From NCBI GenBank assembly GCA_902522825.1, contig CABYXE010000002.1:96530-154896 (forward strand): DNA of 58,367 bases. The letters are read 5' to 3'. The notes beneath the pieces were generated by a model. That model did not search any database. It was not told the DNA's origin and saw nothing but the letters and a program-made list of their open reading frames with translations. How positions within the stretch are numbered: the stretch's first letter is position 1; each line of letters begins with the position of its first letter. This document shows positions 27,180-36,014 of the stretch, in pieces. This DNA is from an uncultured SAR86 cluster bacterium. GTDB taxonomy: Bacteria; Pseudomonadota; Gammaproteobacteria; Magnimaribacterales; AG-339-G14. A program made the position numbers and the translations under genes.

Positions 27180-28232
27180 TCACTTTTGAACAAATACCCA
27201 ACCTAGTTCAGCCAATGATATTGTTTGCTCAAAAAACTTATCTGCATCTTTTCCAGCCGCTGTTCCGTCCCTAACTCTTCCTGTAATTCCCTGAGCTATC
27301 GCAGCTAATTTGAACATACTAAAACCCATGTATGTATTCCATTCGCTTTCGCTTATTTCAAATTCCGAATTTTCCATATACATATCACGATATGAGTTTA
27401 TATCAGGGATATTTAATTCTTTGCATTTTTTTGCGTCTGACAAAACAGGATTAATAAAGTATTGCAAACAGTGATAACTAAAATCTGCAATCGGATCACC
27501 TAACGTAGAAAGTTCCCAGTCTAAAATTGAAGCAATTTTATTAGTTTCAGGATTAACAATTACATTGGTTAAACTGAAATCACCATGAACTAATCTAGTA
27601 GGTTTCTCAGAAGGCAGGTTTTTAGGCAACCAATCAATTAATTTATTCATAGAAGGAATTTCTGCGGTTTCTGAATCTCTGTATTGCTTAGTCCATCTTG
27701 ACACTTGACGTGCAACGTAATTTCCAGGTTTTCCAAAATCCTCTAATCCAATTTTAAAAGGATCAACCGAATGCAAACTTGCCATGGTTTCATTCATTGA
27801 TGAATAAATCTGATATCTATCTTCATTAGTTCCATGAGGAATATCAGATTCCCAAATAACTGTTCCATCGACATATTCCATAACAAAGAATTCTGTTCCT
27901 ATTAAACTCTCATCTGCGCAATGAAGGTATGCTTTAGGAACAGGCACTTCAGTTTTATTTAATGCAGAAATTACTTTGAATTCTCTATCTACAGCATGAG
28001 CAGTTTTCAAGAGAACACCTGGAGGCTTTCTTCTTAAAACATATAACTTCTCTCCGGCTTTTAAAAAGTATGTAGGGTTTGATTGGCCACCTATAAATTC
28101 CTTAATTTCTAAAGGACCACTAAAATCAGTTACGTTTTTTTCTAAGAAAGGAGTAAGAATCTCCGGATCAATAAAATGCTTTTCCGACATCTCTTTTGTT
28201 CCATTGAATTGACTTTCAAATTTTTTAATCAT
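27180..28232 (-). CDS. Phosphotransferase of the ACAD10/11 (APH-like) type
   Basis: 350-aa kinase-fold protein. FIGGQSNPTYFLKAGEKLYVLRRKPPG is the nucleotide-binding loop of the ACAD10/11-associated group. The catalytic loop is LVHGDFSLTNVI (Asp and Asn), and the metal-binding motif is ILDWELSTLGDP. Homologous kinase domains of ACAD10/11 phosphorylate 4-hydroxyacyl-CoAs to permit their beta-oxidation (family knowledge). With two MaoC genes downstream, a role in hydroxy-acyl-CoA catabolism is reasonable but unproven. ATG start 26 bases after the SDR gene. Confidence 0.85.
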   Translation of the reverse strand: MIKKFESQFNGTKEMSEKHFIDPEILTPFLEKNVTDFSGPLEIKEFIGGQSNPTYFLKAGEKLYVLRRKPPGVLLKTAHAVDREFKVISALNKTEVPVPKAYLHCADESLIGTEFFVMEYVDGTVIWESDIPHGTNEDRYQIYSSMNETMASLHSVDPFKIGLEDFGKPGNYVARQVSRWTKQYRDSETAEIPSMNKLIDWLPKNLPSEKPTRLVHGDFSLTNVIVNPETNKIASILDWELSTLGDPIADFSYHCLQYFINPVLSDAKKCKELNIPDINSYRDMYMENSEFEISESEWNTYMGFSMFKLAAIAQGITGRVRDGTAAGKDADKFFEQTISLAELGWVFVQK

Positions 28233-28258
28233 GTTAAATTAATTGGCATTTCTCTATC

Positions 28259-28978
28259 TTAATTAAGAGACCTTCCTCCATCAACTCTTAAAATTTGCCC
28301 GGTTATGTATTTATTTTTTGATAAATAAAAAACTGCCGAAGCTATATCTGCTTCAGTGCCCAAACGACCTAATGGAATTTTTGATAATAATAAATCTTCG
28401 TTTGCGGATCCGTCGGATGGAAGAAGAATTGCACCTGGCGCAACACCATTAACTGTTATATTTGGAGCTAAATCACGAGCTAACGATTTTGTAAGAGTTT
28501 CTAAGCCCCCCTTTGCAGCAGAGTAAATCGAATAATCTTTCATTCCTCTTATTACCATAGCATCTGTAATGTTTATTATGGTGCCATTATTTTTACTGAT
28601 TGTTTCTTTTAAAAAAGATGAAATAAGAAACGGTCCTCTTAAATTAGAATTATGCAAAATATCCCAATCTTTTTCTTGATAATCATTAAGAGGGGAAGAA
28701 TAAAAAGCAGAAGCATTATTTATTAATATGTCTATTGACTCATATAGACTTTTTACTTTTTTTATAAAATCTGGATATTTATTAATTTCGTTCAAATCAA
28801 ATTGAATTAATTCACAAGAGCCTTTTCTAATTTGGTTTAACTCTTCTGAGAGCTGATTTGCGAAATTATTTGAGGAATTGTAATGACAAATTACATTAAA
28901 ACCTTCTTGATGAAATTTTTTACAAATTTCTTTACCAATTCTAATGGCACCCCCAGTGATAAAAATTGTTTTATTCAT
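28259..28978 (-). CDS. Short-chain dehydrogenase, pteridine-reductase-like (FolM type)
   Basis: 239-aa NAD(P)H-dependent SDR. The cofactor loop is TGGAIRIG, close to the TGGARRIG of bacterial pteridine reductases; NNAS is in LINNASAFYSS and the YxxxK active site in YSIYSAAKGG. The usual catalytic Ser position reads NITDA, with Thr. Context supports pterin reduction: folB-folK lie just across the MFS cluster, and in other gammaproteobacteria such SDRs accompany fol genes. Generic SDR activity is the alternative. Overlaps cca by eight bases. Confidence 0.75.
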   Translation of the reverse strand: MNKTIFITGGAIRIGKEICKKFHQEGFNVICHYNSSNNFANQLSEELNQIRKGSCELIQFDLNEINKYPDFIKKVKSLYESIDILINNASAFYSSPLNDYQEKDWDILHNSNLRGPFLISSFLKETISKNNGTIINITDAMVIRGMKDYSIYSAAKGGLETLTKSLARDLAPNITVNGVAPGAILLPSDGSANEDLLLSKIPLGRLGTEADIASAVFYLSKNKYITGQILRVDGGRSLN

Positions 28979-30038
28979 TTAAATAATTTCCAAGAATGTT
29001 AAGTCTTGTATTATAGATTTCTTTTTTTATGAGTTCTCCATTTTCTGAAAAACCTTTATTAACACTTACTGAGTTTAATTCCGAAAGCAAATTATCCCAA
29101 TCTAAATTTAGAGAAATTAGAGCAGAATTTAACTTATTATTATTTTGAAGAAAAATAACAATTTGCAAAGCTAATTTTTTATCTCTGAATGCATTAATTT
29201 TCATCAAAGCTTCCAACAGAATTTTTTTTGAAATATCTAAAGCTAGAGTTTCTTTAAAATCTCTTGAATATTTTACAAACCTTAAAAACCTTTTTGGAAT
29301 AGGCAAATCATCAAGAGTTTTATTATCAAGGTTTAGTGCGGCCCATTTTTCTTCCTCTTTACTATCTTCATTTAATTCTTTTAAAGAATTAACCGACTTT
29401 GAAAAATTTTCTTCTATTTCAGGAAAAACAAATAGAGCATTTACATTATTTAAAATCTCAAAAAAAATATGAGTATTTTTCATTTTCAAAACTTTTTCTG
29501 TCTCTTGCCAGATTCTTTCAAACGATAAATTTTCTATCTCTTTTTTAGGAATAGATTTCATTAAGGCTATAGTCGATTTATCTACCTCAAAATTTAAAGC
29601 GAAAAACTTGGTTGCAAATCTAGCTACTCTAAAAATTCTTAAAGGATCCTCAGAAAAGGCTGGAGATACATGTCTAAGTATTTTTTCTTTTAAATCTTTC
29701 TGCCCGCCAAAAGGGTCAATTAAATTTCCTTTTTCATCTTCTGCAATTGCATTTATAGTTAAATCTCTCCTTGAAAGATCCTCTTCTAACGTAACAGTAT
29801 TATCAGTTTCAAAAGAAAATCCCTGATGACCTATAGCTATTTTCTTTTCTTTTCTTGCTAATGCATATTCTTCTTTTGTTTTAGGATGCAGGAAAACAGG
29901 AAATTTTTTTCCAACAGAAATAAAACCTTTTTCGAGCATAGATGCTTCTGTTTCACCTATTACAACAAAATCTTTTTCTGAGAACGATAAATTAAGCAAT
30001 CTATCTCTAATAGCTCCACCAACCAAATAGCATTTCAT
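28971..30038 (-). CDS. cca: CCA-adding tRNA nucleotidyltransferase without HD domain
   Basis: Adds or repairs the 3' CCA end of tRNAs. 355 aa. The head domain is intact and E. coli-like: YLVGGAIRDRLL, the catalytic pair in SEKDFVVIG, FPVFLHPKTKEEYALAR, DLSRRDLTINAIA, DPFGG, and the template-like EDPLRIFRVARFA. After FPEIEE (about 215) the E. coli enzyme has an HD phosphohydrolase domain; here neither HTLM nor HDLGK is found, and the remaining sequence is short and divergent. So only nucleotidyltransfer is predicted. Confidence 0.92.
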   Translation of the reverse strand: MKCYLVGGAIRDRLLNLSFSEKDFVVIGETEASMLEKGFISVGKKFPVFLHPKTKEEYALARKEKKIAIGHQGFSFETDNTVTLEEDLSRRDLTINAIAEDEKGNLIDPFGGQKDLKEKILRHVSPAFSEDPLRIFRVARFATKFFALNFEVDKSTIALMKSIPKKEIENLSFERIWQETEKVLKMKNTHIFFEILNNVNALFVFPEIEENFSKSVNSLKELNEDSKEEEKWAALNLDNKTLDDLPIPKRFLRFVKYSRDFKETLALDISKKILLEALMKINAFRDKKLALQIVIFLQNNNKLNSALISLNLDWDNLLSELNSVSVNKGFSENGELIKKEIYNTRLNILGNYLNE

Positions 30039-30043
30039 TTCTC

Positions 30044-30871
30044 TTAAATTTTTTTTATTTGAAATCTTTTATTATCTTCTAGTCTCATAATAGTAAGTTT
30101 ATCTCCCCAAACACATCCTGTATCTAATCCTAAAATATTCTTTTTTTCAGTTTTTCCTTTAATTGCAGCCCAATGTCCAAATATTAACTGTGAGTTTTTA
30201 TTTGTGAAGCTATTTCTAAAATTGAACCAAGCATCATATTTTTTAGGCACTTGGCTAATCTTACCTTTATACTTAAAATCAATTTTTCCCTTTTGATTAC
30301 AGATTCTTATTCTCGTCAAAGCATTTGTAAAAAAAACTAATTGATCTATTGAGCTCATTGTCTTGGAAAATTCAGAAAAAGAATTAGAAAATATTTTTTT
30401 TAAAATTTTCTTTGGATTTTTCTTTATAGCAATTTGAAAATCTTTATTCAAGTTAAAGCATTTCGCTAAGGATAAATTAGGCGGAATTCCGGCATGAACC
30501 ATTATTATTCTCTTAGATTTATTTTGATATTCTATTTTTTTTTGAAAAATTAAAGGTTGTTGAATCAAAAATTCTGCATATTTTTGGGATTTTTTCGTTG
30601 TGATAAGTTTTGAGAGAGTATCCGTTTTTGATAATTCTCTTTGTCCATATAAACAGGATAAGAAATGTAGCTCGTGATTTCCCAAAACAATGTGAGCTCT
30701 CTTCCTTATTTTATATAAATATTTTATGAGCTTTAACGAATCAGGGCCTCTATTAATTAAGTCACCAACCAGCCATAAATAATCATTTTCGATATCAAAA
30801 TTTACTTTCTTCAAAGCTAAGCGAAATTCTTTATAACAGCCCTGAATGTCACCGATAGCGTAGTTAGCCAT
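30044..30871 (-). CDS. apaH: Symmetrical bis(5'-nucleosyl)-tetraphosphatase ApaH
   Basis: Hydrolyses Ap4A to two ADP. 275 aa. Metallophosphatase motifs in order: GDIQGCYKE (normally GDxHG, here Gln for His), VGDLINRGPDS, VLGNHELHFL, and HAGIPP. Downstream HWAAIKG and LGLDTGCVWGDKLT match the family. The GDIQG form is standard for ApaH. Overlaps rsmA by eight bases. No apaG is present between rsmA and apaH, unlike E. coli. Confidence 0.94.
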   Translation of the reverse strand: MANYAIGDIQGCYKEFRLALKKVNFDIENDYLWLVGDLINRGPDSLKLIKYLYKIRKRAHIVLGNHELHFLSCLYGQRELSKTDTLSKLITTKKSQKYAEFLIQQPLIFQKKIEYQNKSKRIIMVHAGIPPNLSLAKCFNLNKDFQIAIKKNPKKILKKIFSNSFSEFSKTMSSIDQLVFFTNALTRIRICNQKGKIDFKYKGKISQVPKKYDAWFNFRNSFTNKNSQLIFGHWAAIKGKTEKKNILGLDTGCVWGDKLTIMRLEDNKRFQIKKI

Positions 30872-31649
30872 TTTTAAAATTTAATTTTGTTAAAGAGATA
30901 TAATCCTCGAGACTAAGTTGGTCCGGCCTTAAATTGAAGTCAATACTTAGCTTTGACAACTCTTCTTCAGAAAATAGTTCTTTAAGAGTTTTTAATATTT
31001 TTTTTCTTTTTTTATTGAATAACTTATTTAAAAGAATATTTAAACTATTTAATTCTTTTGCATTTGTTTCACTTATTTTAGGTTCAAATTTTAGAAAAGT
31101 ACTATCAACTTTAGGTACTGGATCGAAATAAGACTTATCTATATCAGTCAAAATTTTTACCTCACAAAAATAATTACAAATTACACTAAGTTTTCCATAT
31201 GATTTCGTATTTTTATTTCCTGCACATCGGTGAGCAAATTCTTTTTGAAACATAAAATGCATATCTTTAATGAGATGAATATTTTTAAAACACCAATCAA
31301 GAATTGGACTGGACATGTTGTAAGGCAGATTGCCTACCAGTCTTATTTTGTTATCTTTACTAGCGAAATCATTTAAATCTATGTCTAAAATATTTTTATT
31401 TATTATTTCAAAATTTTTCTCCTTTTTAAATTTTTCTTTCAATAGATCAATCAAATCTCTGTCAAATTCAATAGCTGTAAATTTTTTTGACGTACCAGTG
31501 AACATTTCTGTCAAGTTTCCAGAACCAGGGCCAATTTCTAAAAATAGATCTTTTGGAGATGGATTTATGAAATTCATAAGTGCGCTGAGAATAAATTCAT
31601 CAGATAAAAAATTTTGACCAAATTTTTTTTTCTTAAATATTTTACTCAC
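30864..31649 (-). CDS. rsmA: 16S rRNA dimethyladenosine methyltransferase RsmA (KsgA)
   Basis: Dimethylates two adjacent adenosines in helix 45 of 16S rRNA during 30S maturation. 261 aa. KKKFGQNFLSDEFIL at the N-terminus, SAM motif I FLEIGPGSGNLTE, catalytic motif IV LVGNLPYNMSSPIL, and FDPVPKVDSTFLKF in the C-terminal part. GTG start at 31649, four bases after the pdxA stop. Order pdxA-rsmA-apaH is conserved. Confidence 0.95.
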   Translation of the reverse strand: MSKIFKKKKFGQNFLSDEFILSALMNFINPSPKDLFLEIGPGSGNLTEMFTGTSKKFTAIEFDRDLIDLLKEKFKKEKNFEIINKNILDIDLNDFASKDNKIRLVGNLPYNMSSPILDWCFKNIHLIKDMHFMFQKEFAHRCAGNKNTKSYGKLSVICNYFCEVKILTDIDKSYFDPVPKVDSTFLKFEPKISETNAKELNSLNILLNKLFNKKRKKILKTLKELFSEEELSKLSIDFNLRPDQLSLEDYISLTKLNFKNG

Positions 31650-31653
31650 AGTA

Positions 31654-32610
31654 TTATGAGGAAAACTCTAAAGCTAATTCCATAGCTTTTTTGAAACTAG
31701 ATGAGTCTGCCTTATTTTTCCCTGCTAGTTCATATGCTGTGCCATGATCAACAGATATTCTTGTGAAAGGTAATCCTAAGGTAATGTTTACTGAATCTCC
31801 AAAACCCATTGATTTTAAAACAGGAAGCCCCTGATCATGGAACATTGCTAAATACGCATCATATTTTTTTAATCTTTCATCTAAGAAGGCAGTATCGGCA
31901 GAAAGGGGACCATCGACATTTATGTTTTTTCTTAGCAAAGCATTAACCGCAGGTTCAATTACTTCCATTTCTTCTTCGCCCATAAAACCTCCTTCCCCAG
32001 CATGAGGGTTAAGACCAAGAATACATATTTTTGGATTTTTAATTTTCCAAAGATTTTTTAAGCTATCGTTAAGAATCATTGTTGTTTCTATGATTTTTTC
32101 AGTTGTAATTGTTTCAGGTACTTTGCTCAACGGAATATGAGTAGTTAATAAAGCAACTCTTAATTTTGAATTAGCTAGAAGCATAACCACATTCTTGGTA
32201 TTTGAAATATCGGCTAAAAACTCTGTATGACCAGAAAATTCAAAACCATAATCATTAATAATTTTTTTATTAATTGGGCCTGTGACAAGAGCAGAGTAAT
32301 CTTTATTAAGTGTTCCTAATGAGCCAGCAAGTAAGACGTCTAGTGTATATTTTGAATTTTTAATATTAGGCGATCCTAAAATTACTTCAGAACTTAAAGG
32401 GATATTTTTTACTAGAATGGCATTCTCTTTATTTATAGTTTCTTGAAAAGATAAATCTAAATTCAGATCTCTAGATAATTTTTTATAAAAATTAATATCT
32501 CCTATTAATTCAAAATTTGAAAGGCAATCTATATTCTCACTTAGAGATCTTAAACAAATTTCTGGACCGATTCCTGCAGGATCTCCAGGACTCAGAGCAA
32601 TTCTTTTCAT
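31654..32610 (-). CDS. pdxA: 4-hydroxythreonine-4-phosphate dehydrogenase PdxA
   Basis: NAD-dependent oxidation step in the DXP-dependent pyridoxal phosphate pathway. 318 aa. SPGDPAGIGPEI at the start, TGPINKKII, GHTEFLAD (metal His), LGLNPHAGEGGFMG, and MFHDQGLPVLK with a further metal His. Overlaps surA by four bases. Confidence 0.95.
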   Translation of the reverse strand: MKRIALSPGDPAGIGPEICLRSLSENIDCLSNFELIGDINFYKKLSRDLNLDLSFQETINKENAILVKNIPLSSEVILGSPNIKNSKYTLDVLLAGSLGTLNKDYSALVTGPINKKIINDYGFEFSGHTEFLADISNTKNVVMLLANSKLRVALLTTHIPLSKVPETITTEKIIETTMILNDSLKNLWKIKNPKICILGLNPHAGEGGFMGEEEMEVIEPAVNALLRKNINVDGPLSADTAFLDERLKKYDAYLAMFHDQGLPVLKSMGFGDSVNITLGLPFTRISVDHGTAYELAGKNKADSSSFKKAMELALEFSS

Positions 32611-33854
32611 ATTTTAATTTTTATATCTACGTATGATTCAGCTCTTAATTCTTGCAGTGTTCTTTCAAGCTGTTCTTCGTACTTTCTTTCAAATATTATC
32701 CTAAATGCTTTATCTTTTTGTAATTCACTTGAAACATCTTTTTCCCTTCTGTCCATTACTTCGAGAATATGAAACCCAAAAGAACTTTTAAAAACATCAC
32801 TAACCATATTAAGGTTTGATTCATCGATAACTTTCTTGAACGTTGGATCATATTTATCAGAAGTAGACCAACCTAGATTTCCTCCATCTAATTTTGATCC
32901 AGGATCATCTGAATATAATCTAGCTAAAACTCGAAATTCTTCTCCTGCAATTACTCTATCTTTAATTTCCTTAATTAACTCTTCAGCTTGTTTATCACTT
33001 CTTATTTCCGAAGTTTGCACAAGAATGTGTCTAACCAAATCTTGTTTTTCAATTTTTACAGTATCTCCTTTTTTATCTTCTAGTTTGATCAAATAGTATC
33101 CAGCTCCGCTTTTAAGAGCCTCTGAAAAATCATCGATCTGCATATCTTTTGCAATATTAAATAAAGAGGGTAATTCAGAAATTTTTTGCCATTTAGGAAT
33201 TTCATCATCATTGCTTTCATCATATTCTTTTTTAAGTTCGTTAAAATTTTTTCCATCAGAAAGTTTTTGATAAACTTCATCAGCAAGATTTTTTGATTTC
33301 ACTAAAATTTGATTTATTTTATATTCTACCAAGATAGAGTTTTGACCGTCCGTTGATCCAATATAATTTTTTATTTCTTGATCGGATATAAATACTTTAG
33401 GCCTTACAAGACCTCTTTGCACTCTTTGAATAATAAGATTGTTTCTCAAATCTTTTCTAAAATCTTGAAAATCTCCCTCGGTAGAAACTTTATTTATAAA
33501 TTCATCTAGGCTTAAATTATTACTAGACGCTAGACGCTCCATATAGTCATTTAGTTCTTGATCGCTAATTCTTACACCAAACTTTTTAGCTTTTTGAAAA
33601 AGCAATTCTTCAATTATAAGATTTTCCAAAATTTGTTTCTTTAAAAAACTTTCAGGAGGTAATGGTTGATTAGGGTTTTGTTTTGAAAATTCTTGAATAT
33701 ATCTGTTAAATTTAAAATTAAATTGTGACTCTAAAACAACACCATCTCCAACAATAACTGCAATTTTATCTAGAACTTCTTTAGCCGCAGTTGCATTTAA
33801 AGAAAAGAATATAAAAAAGAGAATAAATTTTTTTAAAATCTTTGAAAATATCAT
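32607..33854 (-). CDS. surA: Periplasmic chaperone SurA
   Basis: Escort chaperone for outer-membrane beta-barrels, including LptD encoded directly upstream. 415 aa. Signal peptide (about 1-23, cleavage after ATAA). The N-terminal chaperone domain starts DKIAVIVGDGVVLESQF. Two parvulin PPIase modules follow: a degenerate one at about 160-255, and a better conserved second one (about 265-370) with VRHILVQTS, DDPGSKLDGGNLGW and FGFHILEV. Overlaps lptD by four bases. Confidence 0.94.
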   Translation of the reverse strand: MIFSKILKKFILFFIFFSLNATAAKEVLDKIAVIVGDGVVLESQFNFKFNRYIQEFSKQNPNQPLPPESFLKKQILENLIIEELLFQKAKKFGVRISDQELNDYMERLASSNNLSLDEFINKVSTEGDFQDFRKDLRNNLIIQRVQRGLVRPKVFISDQEIKNYIGSTDGQNSILVEYKINQILVKSKNLADEVYQKLSDGKNFNELKKEYDESNDDEIPKWQKISELPSLFNIAKDMQIDDFSEALKSGAGYYLIKLEDKKGDTVKIEKQDLVRHILVQTSEIRSDKQAEELIKEIKDRVIAGEEFRVLARLYSDDPGSKLDGGNLGWSTSDKYDPTFKKVIDESNLNMVSDVFKSSFGFHILEVMDRREKDVSSELQKDKAFRIIFERKYEEQLERTLQELRAESYVDIKIKI

Positions 33855-35920
33855 TGTAATAAGCTTTTCTCTGTATATTGATTAATTTTTCTTCCTAAAG
33901 ACCCTAAACCCTTTAATTCGAAATAAATTCTAAAACTTTCTTGATTATATTCATTATAAGTATTTTCATTTATCAATCTAAACCAATCTAATTCATTAGA
34001 TTCTATCAGAGCCAGCCCATAAACAAGACCAGGGTTTTCGTATTCTATTCCTAAAACCAAATTAGATAAATTTGAATTCTTCAAGTCATACTCAATTTTA
34101 GAATGAAGAGTTATTTTTTCGTTAACATAAAATCTATTTGTATTTTCTAAAAATTTAATGTTCCTTCTCTCATTATTTTCAAAAATGTATGCATTTACAT
34201 TTCTTATCCAAGTGAAATTTGTACTTGTATAGAATTTATTTTGTAATTTTTTGTTAAATCCTATGTTAAAAGAATCATAGTCTCTATTTGAATCTTTAGT
34301 TATGGAGCTAAAAAGATTTAATGTTTTATCATTTTTATAACTTAATTTCATTTGATAGGGCTCAGGTAAATTTATGACTTCAATGTCAGTTCTTAAAAAT
34401 CTTTTCCCTAATCCAAAAAGTTTAGAAAAAGAAATACTAAATTTATTTTTTCCTTCGTAAAGTGAATAATCAGCTCCAATCAAAATATCTCTTCGCATAG
34501 GGATATAGCTATCACCGGAAACAATATCTTTTGAAAAACTTCTTGAATCTAAGAAAAATCCAGAATTAATATTTGGTAAATTTTCTTGATTTTTATTCTT
34601 GGCATAAATAAAGCTAAAAAATGGCGATAATAATGCAATTTTATCATTCTTATTTTTTACAAAGTCTTTACTAAGTTTTAACTCTGCTTTTGGCAAAATT
34701 CTAGACTTTTTATTTTTTTCTAAGTAAAAATTTTCAAAAGTATAGTTAATCTTTATCATTGAATTTATTTGGGAAAAGTTTTTAAAAAATAATATCTCAG
34801 GCTCTAATTTTAATTTTTCTACTCTGTCTTTTGAATTTTCAAAAAAAGAACCACCTTTTCTATACGATTGATATTTAGTCCTAAGCCTAAAATCAAAACT
34901 TTCATAATTAAAAAAATAATTTAATTTAATCTCTGGAACCTCTTGATATTGATTTATTCCTAAAGGACTTGTTAATTTAAATGCGTTCACCAGCAGTCCA
35001 AACTCATAATTTTCTCCAAAATTTGCAACTGTTATCTTTTGTGGAACAAACAAATGATCAGATCGACCACTAAAGCCTCCGCCAAAATCTCTCAAAAAAA
35101 GACTATCCCCTAAATTAGAATAATTGATATTAAGAAAATAATTATTTAAAAATTTTGCATTATGAACAAAATTTAAAGACCATCTAAATGATTCATTATC
35201 ATTTTGATTAACATTGTTGCTATTTTCTGAGAGAAAAGAAGTTTTGATATAACCATTATAATTTTTAGATAAATATCTAAATTCGGAAAAGCCTCCTTCA
35301 CCACGCTTTGAAATATACCTTGGCTCAAAAGTGAAATCGTAGTTATTTGCTAAATTAAAATAGTAAGGAATTGAAATATCTGTACCCGATTTATTAGATG
35401 CTGATATTTCTGGAAGCAAAAAACCACTTCTTCTTTCTCCTGAAGCAGGGAAGGACCCTCTGGGAAAGTAAAACACGGATCTATCATTTATTTTTAATTT
35501 TCCCCTTTCAAAAGAAATATTATTCTCTATGATATCTAAATCTACTTCATCCGCTTCAATCCACCATATTTTCTCTTCACATGGACATAAAGAAAACTTT
35601 GCTTTTTGGAAAGATATTTTGCTTTTCGACGCAGTGCCTTTTTCTGCTTCACCCCAAACAAATTGATCTTTGACTTTGAAAGACAGAGATTCTAATTTTA
35701 AAATTTCAGATGTTTGATCAAGTTCTGCTTTCTCCGCATTAAAAATGAATTCTTCAAAATTTAAGGTTACATTCCCTTCAAAAAAAAGAGAGTTTTTTTC
35801 AGAATCTAAAAGGAACTTATCTGAACTATAGCTAAACTCTTGGCTATTGATGTAAGCAGATAAAAAAATTAATCCGCTCATTGTTAAGAGGTTTAAATAA
35901 GAGGATAAAATCTTTTTCAT
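33851..35920 (-). CDS. lptD: LPS assembly outer-membrane protein LptD
   Basis: Outer-membrane barrel of the Lpt machine that, with LptE, inserts lipopolysaccharide into the outer leaflet. 689 aa (E. coli 784). Signal peptide about 1-26, OstA/LptA-like jellyroll (about 30-150), then the barrel, with the family element GFLLPEISASNKSGTDISIPYYFN. The only cysteines are Cys112 and Cys114 (CPC). The N-terminal Cys and the C-terminal Cys-Cys pair used for disulfide rearrangement in E. coli are absent; the corresponding segment reads YENPGLVYGL. Heads the eleven-gene minus-strand run. Confidence 0.93.
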   Translation of the reverse strand: MKKILSSYLNLLTMSGLIFLSAYINSQEFSYSSDKFLLDSEKNSLFFEGNVTLNFEEFIFNAEKAELDQTSEILKLESLSFKVKDQFVWGEAEKGTASKSKISFQKAKFSLCPCEEKIWWIEADEVDLDIIENNISFERGKLKINDRSVFYFPRGSFPASGERRSGFLLPEISASNKSGTDISIPYYFNLANNYDFTFEPRYISKRGEGGFSEFRYLSKNYNGYIKTSFLSENSNNVNQNDNESFRWSLNFVHNAKFLNNYFLNINYSNLGDSLFLRDFGGGFSGRSDHLFVPQKITVANFGENYEFGLLVNAFKLTSPLGINQYQEVPEIKLNYFFNYESFDFRLRTKYQSYRKGGSFFENSKDRVEKLKLEPEILFFKNFSQINSMIKINYTFENFYLEKNKKSRILPKAELKLSKDFVKNKNDKIALLSPFFSFIYAKNKNQENLPNINSGFFLDSRSFSKDIVSGDSYIPMRRDILIGADYSLYEGKNKFSISFSKLFGLGKRFLRTDIEVINLPEPYQMKLSYKNDKTLNLFSSITKDSNRDYDSFNIGFNKKLQNKFYTSTNFTWIRNVNAYIFENNERRNIKFLENTNRFYVNEKITLHSKIEYDLKNSNLSNLVLGIEYENPGLVYGLALIESNELDWFRLINENTYNEYNQESFRIYFELKGLGSLGRKINQYTEKSLLQ

Positions 35921-36014
35921 AAAATTTTTTCTTAATAAACAACCATTCTAATGATATTAATTTGATTTGGGGGGTAAAATACCTTTTTGAATCACAATAA
36001 AATATGGAGATAAG

